DNA of 64,000 nucleotides from Muricea muricata (GCA_963855995.1 OY979720.1:3598501-3662500), one strand, 5' to 3'; positions 21,947 through 34,989 are shown, numbered from the stretch's first letter. A program made the numbers and translations. The notes: a model not told the origin generated them from the letters alone.

Positions 21947-24802
21947 TTCTAAAAGATATAGGACACGATTAACAAGTCAGAAGTACCAAAACAGATTATG
22001 GCCGGATCAACTTCATAGTCAACAAAATATTTTTATTTACTGGACATACAACACTTTTCTTTTACTTTTTTGCAAATGTCATATTCCAGAAAGCTACTGA
22101 TCATTTAGAAATATTCTGTATAAAGCTTGTATTATTTCTAAAATGTGTTAATTTTTTTCAAAACTCACTAGTTGATAGTGTACACGTCAAGTGTTTCTCG
22201 GAGACCAATAAATGCTGTACGGCGGCACAACAACAAATGTCGAGACTGTCTCAGGTTTTATTTCAAAGATGAAAGTAGAATGTTTTGGGGCTGTCTTGAC
22301 GTTTCTTCATACCAGTTGTTCAAATGTTGTTCAGCTCGTTAATCCTAAGTGAGAAGAAAAATACCAAGGATTAAAAGAAATTTCAAGAATTTCATCTCTT
22401 TTAGTAAATATTTGTTAAGTTGAATTGAGCAGAAGGAAATACCTTGCTGGTGGTTCGTAAAGATTTCCGCATTTTTACGACGATTATACATACGTGTTAT
22501 TTGAAATTTTTTTATCCGTTACGGATTGGTGTTTTAAACTGCCTAACTAACGTATCATAAAATCTGCGTTAAGCTTTCAATATGAATAGCGTGCACCAGT
22601 ATGAATAATGATATTACAACCCAGGTACTGAGACATTCTCTTTCAGTATATTTTTCTGTTTATTCAGTTCTGTAGCTAAGTTGCTGCGGGATCTTTTTAA
22701 TGCTTGTGCTCCTTTATTAATCAAAAGTCGGCTTAGTCTCGAGCCGTTAGCTTCATTGTTAAGAATATGCAAAGAAGCCATTCTAATAGACATAGGACAC
22801 GATTATGAGAATCCACAAATAAAAAAACAGATTATGAAGAACAGATGTGGCCGGATCAATGTTTTCATTTACTGAATATTTTACCAAATATCATGCTCTT
22901 CCCAAAAACTTACCGATCACTTGAAAATATTTTTTAATAAAGGTTCTGTTTTTCTAAAATCTGTTAAATTTTGTTAAAACTCACTCACCGATAGTGTATC
23001 ACGATAGTGTTTCACCGATAGTTCATCCACTAACAGCTGTAAGGCTGCATATTAACAACCAATGTCGAGACTGTTTCAGAATGTTGTTCCGTGGCTGTCT
23101 CGACGTTTTTTCGAGCCAGTGGTTCACAAGTTGTTCAGTTCGTTAATCCGCCTAAGAAAAATACCTAGGATTAAAAGAAATTTCAAGAATTTAATCTATT
23201 TCCGTGAATAATTTGTTTCATATAAAATTATATAGTGATCAGGTCAAGACTGCTGCGTTTTCAACAGTCCTAACTAAGTTCAACGAATTATTTGCAAGCA
23301 TTTACGTTCTAAAGAAACAGATCGAAAAAAGCAAAGAGGGTCAGTGATTTCTGTCCTCAATCACAGTCATTCATGATCGTGGCTGACCATGCAATATTTT
23401 GAAGATTCACATTGATATATCTGATTTAGACGAAAGTCTGTAAAGTGAAATAAAGATTTCTACGACGATTTCATCTCATGAACTTGAAACATTTCCTGGC
23501 CAAAATAGAACTGACAGACCTAGGAATAGTTTGTCTACTGAGTAAATACTGGTCTTCGTTCAGACGCTCAAAGACTGAGTTTCAATATTTTGCGCTTTTT
23601 GCAATAATGTCTAATGTATTTTCTTTTTTTATGCTCTTTGGTCGTTTGCTGCAACGGGAGATCACTTGCTGTAGTATAACTAGCATAATATAGCTATTAT
23701 TCCTATATATTGTTCAGAATATCTTGAAGTTTTGCTGAAGAAGTTTCTACGGTTCATTATCGGCACCTTATAGGAATAGACAGATGTAAAATGCTAGCTG
23801 TGGACTTCTAGGCCAACTGTAATTGAAACAAACCATAATATAGTTGATTCTTTGTGACGTGTAGCAGACCGAGAGATTAGCGTAGTTGATATTTTGATAG
23901 TTCGTAAGTCTATATCCAAATATTGTACAGCAGCTATACCGCATAACGCATGCGTTTGTCTGATCGAATAAACGTCGATCCTTGATCTACATGTAGATTC
24001 TCAAATGCAACACGGAGATAGTATTTTAATAGCTGGCCGTTTAAGCGCCATATTTTGAGCAAATAAGTATAACAGTTGTTTTTCTATCAAAAAATCCAAG
24101 TTGTCCGAACAAAATTTACTGCACGCTGCCCCAAACACACTTTTATTACAGAAGATTAACAAATCATGAAAAATAACAGAAAATGAGATGAATATTCAGC
24201 TTCCAGGTATGAAATCCAGATAGCCACTTTGAACACAGATTGTAAACATGTGATGCAATTAAAGCGCTGTCTAAATTGTAAAAACTTCCAATCGCGATCG
24301 ATTAATGTACCATAACTGTGACTCATTCGCTTAAATTTCATAGACAACATATCCTAAAAAGCTGAATGAGTACACGTTTAAACGAGAATAAACGCTATAG
24401 TTTCACTGCTTAATATTCTTCTCAAAATTTAAACTTGAATGCAGAGCTCCGCTTTTTGGGGGACACCCTGTATATACCAAAATAATTCTAAGGCTGAATT
24501 TTTACTCAAGCTAAGAAAAATAAGGTCAAAGAATTCGCTGCAGTAGCACTGAATTGTAAACTTGTACACCAATATAAATAATCATATATATTGTAACCCG
24601 GCAAGGTCCTGGCACGAGCTTTCCTATTTTGAAAGAAAAGCGTGTGGTGCAAGAAAAATAAGCACGAGCTGAAACATGACGCGCATGGCATTACATGCGT
24701 CAGTAATTACTTAACGTTTTCAAACAAGATGACGGATAGAGTAAAATGCGTCAAAAGAACAATCGAAGAAACTGAGCTTAAGTTTGTTGTTCAAAATTGA
24801 AA
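21947..24802. other. NLR upstream region, block B, with duplicated segments
   Basis: It contains the copy B NLR 5' flank, a segment (about 22090-22400) matching 7760-8080, the third NLR relic, a second match to the same upstream region (about 22870-23310) and a segment (24480-24802) matching 8930-9213. A mariner-like terminus GGGGGACACCCTGTATA occurs alone at about 24458-24474 and resembles the right end of the transposon at 28158-29832. No further gene is seen. Confidence 0.5.
22614..22781 (-). pseudogene. relic of a third HEPN-NACHT-WD40 gene (first ~50 codons)
   Basis: Reading from an ATG at 22781, the frame MASLHILNN...SRLSRLLINKG matches the start of the two NLR genes (MASSQNLNN...SRISRLLINKG) and continues to about LATELNK before ending in a TAA at 22614-22616. 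The 5' flank (ATAGGACACGATTA near 22790-22806) also matches. The rest of the gene is absent, so this is a truncated third copy. Sequence on its 5' side again matches the region upstream of copies A and B. Confidence 0.8.
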
Positions 24803-26304
24803 ATGCAAAAACTTTTTGCTTGTTGTTTCCTTGCAGGTAAAAATAATCTTATAAATTTCTAATTTACATATTCTACGCTTTTTAAAACAAGAATATCAGC
24901 TTCCGGCTCGGATGTTAGGGCAAGAAAAAGATAAAGTGAGCACTCATAAATCACATCATTGTTTTGGTTTGGGCTGGAAGCTGAAATTCACGATCCTTGT
25001 AGATCAACTTTCTGCCTCTTTTCGCAACACTTGCCAAAACTTCATGTCCTACTTTATAGGGTTGTTTTCTATTACAAATACCATGTTGTCACTAAACAAG
25101 ACGGAATGTTTGGAGTGGCATAATATATATCGAGCAATCCACCAGGTAACTCACTTGATAGCGCGTAATGTTTATACTAAGAGAGAACTATTTTTTAATG
25201 ATACCAAATGCCTTAAATTCATCAAGTGTGCATTCTATACTTAATCACTCAGACCTATATTTTCTATAAATGATGATAATAAGGCACCTTCTACTTTAAA
25301 GGCGCCCAGTTTGAACTGGTCTGACACCCTAGCGGACCATGCACAGGTGTGGGCTGATGATCTCGCGAACAGAGGTGCCTTTAAACACGACTTAAGCAGA
25401 GGTCTTGAAGGCGAGAATCTTTATACGAGCAGTCATGATAGTGAAACTGCATGTAAAAGTGGCACTTATGCATTTTACAAGGAAGAAAAGTTCTACAATT
25501 ATGATAATCCTGGCTTTTCGATTGCCGTTGGACACTTTACTCAGGTGACTTAAATAGCAGAGATACAGAGATGGTAAAAAAAGCACAGAACAAACATACA
25601 TTGGGAAAGTCATGAATCTTCTAAGGAAATACTACTAGATGATCTGAAAACACGGAAAAGTACTGGCACTAGTTGTCAAATAGAAATCCATTTTTCGAGC
25701 CGAACTAACAAATTTCTCAGTAAGTATAATTCACTTTGGTTCTAAATTTCTGGAGGACTAATAATTTTCTTTACTGAGCATGATTACAAAGTTTAAAAAA
25801 AAAACCAACTAAGTGATTAAAAACAGCAAAATAAATTTTTATTCGGTGGCTAGTTCCAGGTCTTTTACCCACCGTTAGGTCAACTGGATGATACAAACGT
25901 GCAGTTTCGAGGAAAGAATTTAAACTATAAATTTTTGATACCAAAAAGACTTCATAACCCCCAGGTGATCGCAGACAGTTTAAGGTTACAGTCTACGAAA
26001 AGGTGGGAAGGGATAAAATTCTTAGAAATGACTTCTCATTCACCACAAGTAATGCTTCTCAAAGACCTTGTTTTTTATACAGGTAGTGTGGCGTAAGACA
26101 AAACTTCTTGGCGTTGCTAAAGCCAACATGTCCAGTGGAGGTATAATATTGGTATATCGATATTTGCCATCAGGAAACTATCTGGGAGCATTTGCAGATA
26201 ATGTTCTTCCACCTCTTGGAAATGCGCTCACACATACTGGCTCATTATTACTCTGCTTGATGCTGGTTATCATTTCACTGATTTTAGACCTTAGTATATT
26301 TTAG
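24803..26304 (+). CDS. CAP/SCP-domain secreted protein, copy C (194 aa, 4 exons)
   Basis: Exons 24803-24836, 25060-25145, 25302-25544 and 26083-26304 (TAG) join in phase (585 nt). Intron positions match copy B exactly. Features are a signal peptide MQKLFACCFLAGLFSITNTM, first CAP helix LNKTECLEWHNIYR, core with KHD, GENLY and FYKEEKFYNYD, GHFTQ joined to VVW, GVAKAN, YRYLPSGN, and a long hydrophobic tail (LLLCLMLVIISLILDLSIF) typical of a GPI signal or tail anchor. Divergence from copies A/B is much larger than between A and B, so this is an older paralogue. A dead copy of its exon 1 sits at 9214 in block A. Confidence 0.87.
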
Positions 26305-26697
26305 ACATTTATCTTTATTCTAGCTGTTAGAGATAGGTCTTCAAAACGACATATCCTAGTTTTAGTTGGGTTGAAAACATACACAATAGCAAAATTTATA
26401 TTTCAAATTTATATAAAATTCAAATTTATAGATTTTCTGTGAGATAAAAAAAACTTAATGAATGTTTGAAAGGAAAGTTAATAAATCCTTAAGTTCCAAA
26501 AATGTTTGTAAATGTATCTCTATAAGAAACCCAAAGATAGGAGTTTAATGGACCAATTTCCTAATGGACAAATTCTTGAATTAGGAAAATCTAATTTGAC
26601 GTAGTGCATAGTACTGACTTCTTCCCGCATAATGCAAAAGTATACAAAATTCACAGGACTATATCTCTCACATTTTACAATGTTTTGTAACCAAAAT

Positions 26698-26841
26698 TTT
26701 TACAGTCCAGTTGGCAACTACAACTCAAAAAAAAGTTTTGCTAACAAGGTCAACCCACACATTGGAGGCATTTCTAAGCATAATGCACCTGTTTTTTACT
26801 GTATGGTGCTAAGCTTTATTGCATCAGGTCTCACTATGTAG
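26698..26841 (+). pseudogene. extra CAP terminal-exon fragment downstream of copy C
   Basis: The frame FYSPVGNYNSKKSFANKVNP...ISKHNAPVF followed by a hydrophobic end (YCMVLSFIASGLTM, TAG at 26839-26841) lines up with the end of CAP exon 4 (FRYSPPGN...AENVKPPVG...RHGAPVE plus tail). TTTTTACAG (26695-26703) could act as an acceptor. It is either a leftover of another CAP copy or an alternative last exon of copy C that would change the C-terminal tail. The N-terminal half of exon 4 is not recognisable. Confidence 0.55.
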
Positions 26842-27075
26842 TAATACACCACTAGTTATAGCCCTCAACATATATTCAAAATAGTATGGCATGAGGCGAA
26901 ATCAAGTGCTAGCTGTGACATTTTGTCCTTTGCATGCAATGACATCTTCTGTTACCAATTACTGTACAGAAACACAAAAATGTGGCTTTGCCACTTACTT
27001 TACTAGTAAAAAATGCAAGGCCAAGCTAATGTACAAGACAGCTATTTCATTTTTGAACATTTTGGCTTGTCAGTA

Positions 27076-27532
27076 CCCATAGTGGAATCAAGGAAACCCG
27101 TCCGCCACATATTTTACGCCACTAAAATGTGTATAGATTTTTGTATGTCAGACTAAAATATACAAAATTTGATGCTCCAAGCATTTCGCTATACAACACA
27201 AATAACCGCACACTGGGCTGCCCAAGCCGGGCAAGATAATGACTTTAATACAAATATCTTTATCACTTTTTTATTTATCGCTATCTAATCTAAAAATATA
27301 GATAGTGGCGAGCAGTGATTGACTATTCGACTGCTTGTGAACAAACTTTGTCCAGTCCCATTTGACATTTGCCTGATCCGACAGCATAGCAATTTTAGAT
27401 ATTTACGCTGTATAGTCAAATAGTTTACATGAATCATCAAGAATTTCATACAAAATTAGGCCGGCGGAAATAAATCTACTTAACCTGTACGCCACAAATG
27501 TGTGGCGGAACGTGCCTCGATTCCACTATGGG
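27076..27532. mobile_element. 457-bp MITE with TCAGTA target duplication
   Basis: Inverted termini begin CCCATAGTGGAATC at the left and CCCATAGTGGAATCGAGG on the reverse strand at the right, and similarity continues inward (CCGTCCGCCACA versus CGTTCCGCCACA). TCAGTA flanks both sides (27070-27075 and 27533-27538). No transposase inside. The superfamily is uncertain. Confidence 0.75.
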
Positions 27533-28157
27533 TCAGTACAAAAGATATTGAATCAAATCCCTGTAATTTTGGCTGTATATTTTTGTTTGCTCTTTATTTC
27601 CCATGACTCATGGGAAATGAATTTTGCCCCTGTTTCTAGTGCGAAGATTTTGTATTACCCTTATCAACGCTACAATACTTTTACTGTCGGGCCAACTTCC
27701 TTCGACCTTTTACGGTGTAAAAGATGATGGCATGAGGTTTTCACAGTGTTTTTGGCATCATATTTGAAGCCAAAAAGGTATAGTTGTGAGTGAGGTTTAA
27801 CAATATGAAGAAATAAAGATTACAGCAAAATAAAAACTTTATAAAACTTAAACTTACCACCATAAAAACAACAAAATGAACCATTCGTCAAGAGTCAAGA
27901 CGAGGGATTGTTACAAATTCTATGACCGTGATTCAACTTCCCAGGATCCTCTGTGAACTTCAAAACCTTCAAAACGTCATGTAACTTGCCTCTGGGGCGT
28001 TCTAGAGTATTTTCTAATAAAAACCCCTAACTAAATTCCATTTGATCCCGCTCATATTATGTCAAGCTCGGCTTGTGATTCATGATATTCATGCTATGAG
28101 ATGCTTGGCCTTCTTTAATAATAATGATGAAGAATTTTTGTGGATGTACAGCCACTA

Positions 28158-29832
28158 CAGGGTGTTCCAACAAAAAAATGCCCCCCGTTAAACTTTGGAA
28201 GATAGTTATTAATATTTAAGCATGGCTCAGTTTGTAATTTGTTACTCTCTAGCAAAAGTCTAACATCATATCTTCCTGAGTCCAAATTTTCAGATCAAAA
28301 TGTTTAAATGTGTTATTTTTGCAGCCATTCGAAGAAGCAGGGTCATATTCTGACTTGTCCAAGTTTTGTATAATTTATTAATTAACATTAAAATTTCCCA
28401 GAAGTACTGTACAGTGCGAAATTATTATTGTTTAACAGCACATTTAGTTGACAAGTTGCACATAACGAAAAAGAACGTAAACTAGTTTGAATGCTATCAT
28501 CAATTTCTTCGTTCAACGTGTCCTTCAAGTTCCACGCATCTTATTGCTCATGTCTCTCATGGCCCGTCTAGCGGCATCCTCGTTCGTCGCAGTGCTACGT
28601 ACTCATTAGCAATTCGCTCTCGTAGCTCGTCAACGTTGGAGCTAGAGTTTTGAAAATCAGGCCCTTGCCCCCACAAAAAAATCTGAAGGCGTAAGATCTG
28701 GAGATCGTGGTGGCCATTTGTGCTCTTGCCGAGCGACACTACCCGGTTTCCAAAAAGCTGGTTCAGCCGAGCTGTTTCGGCTCTTGCTCGATGCGCTGGG
28801 GGACCATCTTACACATACCATCCTCTACCAAAACGACCATTATTTCTTTCCTCAAATCTACTTCTAATGCTAGGAACAACAAAGTTATCCATTTTTGCCA
28901 GATTGGTATTGCCTGTCACGTTTCCTTCAAAGAAATATGGTCCCAGTACTTCGCTGCGAACCCAAACTGTTAACTTCTTTTTAATTGCAATTTCGATAAT
29001 ATTCAAAATGTCTGGCGGTTGATTACGCGGAGCGTATGATCGAACGTTCCAGGTATTCACACAACCATCCATGCTAAATGTAGCTTCGTTACCAACAAGG
29101 ATGTCCCGCTGAAAGAATCTCGGCTGGGCTGGGCACGCTATCAATTCCAGAAATTGATACGTCTGAAGGTCACCATGAAATAACTGATGTGTAATGATCA
29201 TTCGGAACGGGTGAAATTTCAGGTCAAATTTGACAATGCGATTAAAGCCTGACTTCGTTAACTGTGGTCTGGCTACTTCGGGCCGATCCGAGGAGTTACC
29301 CTTGTTTCGGTTGAGACTTGTAGCATGTCTCATGCATGCATGGTATTTTTGAAAGTTTTTTACTATCGTTCCTTTATCGGGCGGTCGACGATGTGGGAAT
29401 CTTTCGACAAATGCTTGTCTTGTTTGTGATGAGCTTCCTGTTTGGTGATAAGATAGCACCATAAACTTTTTACGTTCTATTTCGTTCTTTGCGTAAACCT
29501 TGTCAATTAAACGTGTTGTTAAACAATTTCACACTGTACAGTAACTTCTTGGAACTTTTAATGTTAAATAAATTATGCAAAACTTGGACAAGTCAGAATT
29601 TTGACCCTGCTCCTTTGAATTGCTGCAAAAATAACACATTTAAACATTTTGATCAGAAAATTTGGACTCAGGAAGATATGATGTTAGACTGTAATTGACT
29701 AACTAATACAATAATTATTAATTGATTATTATTAATTATTGTAATTAATTTACTGCTTTTAAGCAGTAAATTTAAAAATAACTACATGTATGCCCCAAAG
29801 TTTAACGGGGGCAATTTTTTTGGGACACCCTG
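28158..29832 (-). mobile_element. decayed mariner/Tc1-superfamily transposon with DUF4817-type transposase
   Basis: Imperfect inverted repeats of about 40 bp are present: left end CAGGGTGTTCCAACAAAAAA (28158), right end the complement of CAGGGTGTCCCAAAAAAATT (to 29832). TA flanks both ends (28156-28157, 29833-29834). Inside on the minus strand is a broken transposase: 29462-28809 begins with a helix-turn-helix part (QTRQAFVERFPHRRPPDKGT) and continues to GPYFFEGN, and a displaced frame near 28740-28560 carries HDLQILRLQIFLWGQG and the following helices. The first catalytic Asp region reads VGNEATF, where active relatives have an Asp before Glu. With the frameshifts, this makes the copy inactive. 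Confidence 0.85.
28557..29462 (-). pseudogene. mariner-like transposase pseudogene
   Basis: The open frame 29462-28809 holds the N-terminal DNA-binding helices and first half of the DDE domain. The C-terminal half continues in other frames (a block with IFLWGQG and VDELRERI at 28739-28557), so at least one frameshift separates the halves. It is the coding core of the element at 28158-29832. Confidence 0.8.
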
Positions 29833-29834
29833 TA

Positions 29835-30380
29835 TATAAGACATGGACATATCACATATATAAAGTTTTCGACACCCGGTTCATCAGTTTATTTTAAAAA
29901 TATCGTTCACTTAATTAAAATAAACGAAACGTTGTTATAGCGGATAAAGAACTTACTCAAAAACGTTTGGCAATATCATTTGCGCAACATTTTTTTCTCA
30001 TGATCTAGGAATCTTAAGTAGAATTTACTGCAAAGGCATTAATTGCAAATCAATACAAAATTTTTTTTAAGAATATTCATTGCATATTAACAAAAAATTA
30101 AACTTACAATCTTATTAATTTACGAGCCACATCCCTACTTGTTGCCTATTCGCAGGCAGTGACAAAGAACGCCTACGGAAACCAACCCTGGAAACAGTTT
30201 GGCCTGGGCCGAGCAACAAATAATATTGTTGATATCAAGACTGTAATTTGTTTCATTATTTTCATTAAATTTCAGAACAATAAAAATTTTAGATCAGTTG
30301 TTATTGCTTACTTTTGCATTAGAGATCGAAATAAAAAATATTGTGAAAGAAAAAAATCCTATACAAAAGTATAAAAGGCT
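29835..30380. other. intergenic, no gene recognised
   Basis: AT-rich sequence between the transposon and the tRNA gene. A short open frame at 30159-30374 has no family resemblance I can name. Confidence 0.4.
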
Positions 30381-30452
30381 TAGCAGAGAGTGGTTTCGAT
30401 CCACCGACCTCTGGGTTATGGGCCCAGCACGCTTCCACTGCGCCACTCTGCT
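30381..30452 (-). tRNA. initiator tRNA-Met (CAT)
   Basis: On the minus strand 72 nt run from AGCAGAGTGGCGCAGTGGAA at 30452 to the discriminator A at 30381, forming a full cloverleaf. The anticodon CAT is at 30420-30418, preceded by the GGG and followed by the CCC that mark initiator anticodon stems. The acceptor pair A1:U72 and the AUCGAAAC T-loop are also those of eukaryotic initiator tRNA. There is no intron. A Pol III stop (TTTT, 30376-30373) follows four bases after the 3' end. CCA is not encoded, as expected in eukaryotes. Confidence 0.95.
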
Positions 30453-31351
30453 TACTTGACGAAAGGGGAAAATGAATGCTATATCAAAAAAAACAATTAG
30501 GCTTTTCAGGGAACTGACCATTCTTGAACCACTCCGAAAAGACATTCCTTGATGCCAGCCTTGCAGGAATACTTTACGCTGCTTGCTCCCAGCCTCTGAT
30601 ATTAAATACTTCCATATTTTTTTTCATTTGTTTACTACAAACTATTAAAAGTTAAAACCACTAATTACACGTCCCGAGAACAGGGGTTCTCGACAGGGAG
30701 GGGGCGTTAATGGAGAAGCTGGGAGCAAAGGATGTAAAAAACCATTAATACATTTAGAAGAAATATTCAATATTGTTCTGTTTCCATATAGCCCACAGTT
30801 TCATTTTCAACACAAATTCCACTAGTTTCAGATCCAACCGTGCATGACCCCGCTCCTTCCTCATATCTCAATCTGAACAAATACTGAAATACCTTCTTAC
30901 TGTATTTCACACTATAGAGATTAAACAAACATATCATGACATTTCACTGCTATATAAGCACCAGCCAATTGAGCCAAATGGGTTGCTAGAAATAAAATCA
31001 TTACCAGTACCACATGCCTAAAACGCCCCCCCCCCCTGAAGATCCCTTGAAAAATGTGTTGCTATTAATTTGACTGATGGTTACTTTTACTTTTCCCACT
31101 GGATTGTAATAAGTATAATTAATAACTCAAAGGTTAATGGAGGAACCAGATTCAGGAAGTTACAGTTTAGGGATACATCTACATGCACCAGACTTACTTT
31201 TTGTTCACAACCACTCGAATATGAACAGGTAACAAAACATAACAGAAAACGGCAAAAATAATTTATGTATAATTTATGGTGTATAATGATACACCAAGAA
31301 AAATGAGCTATATTGTATAATTTCTAAAGGTCACACCTATAGAAAAATCTA
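30453..31351. other. intergenic and PPP2R2 3' flank
   Basis: No coding exon seen. A run of C (about 31027-31037) is the only low-complexity feature. The 3' UTR of PPP2R2 should lie at the right end. Confidence 0.4.
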
Positions 31352-34300
31352 TCAATGTTGCTTTGATCGACCTTGGAAAAGGTACAAGTTATTTGTAGCT
31401 GCAACTGCAGTAATATTGTCCAATGGATGCCAAGCAGTATGCAGGATCTTTTTGTTAAAGTCTAAACATTCTAAAGTAATTTCGTCCTTCTTTCGCTTGC
31501 CAGAAGTTGCAACTTTTTTCAACTCCAGAGCTTGCTTCGGTTTTGCACCTTCTCGTGAGGCTTCAAAACATAGATCTTCCTTTGTTTCACAATTAAATAT
31601 GTGGAAGAAATTGTTATAGGATCCTGTCATGATGGATCTAAAGAGAAGCAAAGGTAATTAATGAATCAAATTGATGCTTCAATAGTCCCAGCAGCTAATT
31701 GATTGTGAGATGTTCATGTATCTTGAAAAACGTACTGTGTACAAATTTACTAGTTGTGTTATAAAATAGCCTGATCAATAAGGCAATTATATAGGCATAT
31801 CACAGAAATGCATGGAAATAAATTGTGCATGTTAGCAAATGAATAACAGGCACATCTCATACAGTTAATTATGCAATACATAAGTAAAGCAATCGACTTG
31901 TAATGCTGTTCCTTTCAATCATACTCAACAAAAATACTCCTATAATTGTCATACTTACTTATCATCTCCGCTCCATGAACATTCAAATTTATCAAAAATA
32001 CAATCATTTTCATAGAGTGAACACAACTTGGTCTTAAGATAGTCATGAACATTGAAAACCTCTACAGGTGTTTTCTCCATGTTGAGGTCCCAGACTTTGA
32101 CAGTGAGGTAATCTCGCGTCAACATGTATCTTCCGCTGCGACAAAATCTCACGTCTGATATGGATGATATAATTTCAGAGAAAAATGACTTGCTAGCAGG
32201 ATCTTCTGGCTGTTCAAATACTAAAAATAAACATAAACATCATAAGGTGGTAGGCATCAGCTATAAAACTGCTCTCTTAAAACCTAAACACAATATTTAA
32301 ACTAAAGTTGTCAGTGTCAGTAGTAAAGTTCAAAGCACACAAACATTTTTCACCACCTAGTAACTTCCCAATGAGGTACCTTCGCTCAAAAAGTCGAAGT
32401 ACTGTTTTTGTTGTTTTGGTAGTGAAAATCCATGGTTTTTGTGCTTTTAACATGGTATTTTCATGTTAGCATGATAATCAATAGCCTCTAAAAAGAGAAT
32501 TAAGTCTAACTGTATGATTTCTGCCAAGCTTACACTTTGAATGTCGATCACAGAGAGCTGCTTTTCTCATGTCACACAATCTGACTGTTCCTTTACTGCT
32601 ACTATAGGCAAAAATATTACATTCTAGAGGATGGAACTCAGCAGCAGTTATCACTTCAGTTAGCTCCTCCATGTTAGCTGGTTTGATATCTACAATATCT
32701 AAAGCACTGTTAAGACCAATAATTTTTATGTAAACATAACATAACAATAACATAAAATTAGAATAAATGAAATAGTGTTATACATGGCCAAAAATATTCA
32801 TCACAAAAGGATACTAAAACTTTGATTTGTAATTCCAAGATGCCACAAATTAATCCTAAGATCATCTGCAGAAAGATATGTTTCATCATCACTATTTATA
32901 GATATTGAATTAATATGGTATGTATGGGCATTTGCAAAGATTTTTCTAGGACTTGCTTCAACTGTCAGCTCTGATGGTCTAAGAACTGGCACTTTCAATT
33001 CAGTAAGATTTCCAGGAGATAATCCCATTCCACGCTCATCACAAAGATTGAATCCTTCAGCTCGAGTACATCTTTCAGATATTTTCCAAAGTTTCACTGT
33101 TTTGTCTGTAGCACAAAGCAAATTTGATAAAAATAAAAATTTTATAGATTTTTATGCAATTCTACTTGGGCAAATAAACTAGTGTTTTTAATTAAATTAT
33201 AAAATACAAGGCCACAATACACTTTTTTATTATCCACTATCAGGTTGTCATCAAATCTTATATAGAGTCTTGTACACTGACAAATAAATTTGCCTATTTT
33301 CTTATCTACTCACCATTCGTTGACAAAAGAAAATGTGCTTGATTTTTTCTTCTCAGCCATTTTATTTGATTAATTTTTTCTTCAATTTCTAAGCTTTTAA
33401 GGTAATCAAATTCTGGTTCATGACTTTGAAATGTGCTGTATACTGTATATTCTCCATATCTTGGTGAACCTTTTGGCTAAAAACAACATGTAAAATAATC
33501 TATTGATATTGTTAAAGTTCATAGAAAGACTGGTGCTGCTACACTCATTGCCTGGACACAGCATAGCAAGTAAACTGTAGGGGCACTTATAATGGTGGAA
33601 CAGCCTACAGTTCAGCATTTTTATTGGCCAATGAAGTCAATTGACAGGCCAGCACCTGCATAATTAACATGAGTAATGAACATGTGTGGGAACACAAACT
33701 GTAAAGGTTCTGATTGAAGTGGTACTTTTGTTTATTTTATATTCTGTGGCCTGAATGCTGCTCCATTTTTTCTAAACCACCTGTAGGGGTATCACTCCCA
33801 TTAACCTTTCTATGCTAAGGGATGGGTACAATGTTAACAAATTTATCAGAGCACTAGTTTAGTCAATAACTATTACCAAATATTATAATATTTCTTAATT
33901 TCACTGTGAGCTCAATCAAAATACTTAATTGTTTAATAAAACTATTCACACACCTCCTATGCAAAAACCCTTGTTAAATTCAAAAGTAAAATGACACCCA
34001 CCACCATATGTAATCACTAGACACTGTATGGGGTCTCTTGAGATATTTACTAGAACTAATGAATGAAGAGTCATCTAACTAGATTCAATTGCAACTTAAA
34101 TGAGCAACCAAAACTAGCTATATAAGAACAACAAATGCTATAGAGACATATATATTGACCCCTATAGATGATAATCTTTAAGATCGATACAAAAACCATT
34201 AGGTGTTTGGACTTAAATTGGTTTATTTTTGCAGGCAAACAAAGTCATAGAAAGTGGATTTAGAAACTTTAATGTAACAGTACAATTTTGATCAAATAAT

Positions 34301-34989
34301 CTGCAAACAGCATGTGAAATATACTTATTAAACGGATTAATGTATGCTTGACACATTTTTTAAATTAATAGACATGAAACTTGATACTCACAGCATTTTC
34401 CCGTTGGAATATCACAATTCTGCCACCCTTGTCACCTGTCGCTAACAGCTCTCCATCGTGATTGAACTCAACAGTTGAAATAATGTCAGCTAAATTTTAA
34501 AAGAAGACACAAAGTTTCAGCAATGTACACAAGCGAAAAAACATGTACATTTGATAATGCATGTACAAATAAGTCATACAACTTTTTGATGAAGACAAAA
34601 GCTTAGGGCTGATATCATATCAAATAAACATTGAAAATAACGTTGTTTGCCCACAAAAATACATCGAAGTAACTTCCTGAAACCAATATCATTGCAAAAT
34701 AGTATGGCAAGCAAAGCCTCAGGTCGCTTTCGAATTTGAAAGAGTATTTCGTTGCTTTTTAGTTAAATTCTATTTTATTTGCAGTGTCAATTTCACCAGT
34801 TAAATTAGCGAAAACTCATGCCTACCCTCTGTAACTTCTTCTTCAACAGTTCCTTTCACTTGCGAGAAACACCACTCTACATCATCAGTTCCTGCAGAAG
34901 AAATAATGCAGAACGGCTTCATGTCAGCAAGGCAGCAAGCTTCGTCGAAACTTTGCACTCAAGATATTGTTCCACCTACCATCAGCCAT
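31352..34989 (-). CDS. PPP2R2: PP2A B55 regulatory subunit (446 aa, 8 exons)
   Basis: Exons in transcript order: 34989-34980, 34891-34826, 34489-34392, 33476-33314, 33105-32815, 32698-32534, 32220-31959, 31637-31352. All junctions keep phase and sum to 1341 nt, 446 codons plus stop, against about 447 in vertebrate B55. The protein is the seven-blade WD40 B55 subunit that targets the PP2A core enzyme to substrates in the cytosol and nucleus. Diagnostic stretches include [69 protein letters not shown] and [12 protein letters not shown]. The first coding exon is tiny (ATGGCTGATG). One family member is visible here, so it cannot be assigned to alpha, beta, gamma or delta. Confidence 0.96.

Noticed and set aside
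28707..29022. Two overlapping + strand frames of 88-100 codons
   Set aside because: Antisense of the decayed transposase.
30159..30374. 71-codon frame next to the initiator tRNA
   Set aside because: No recognisable family, no splice context, and it ends just before the tRNA.
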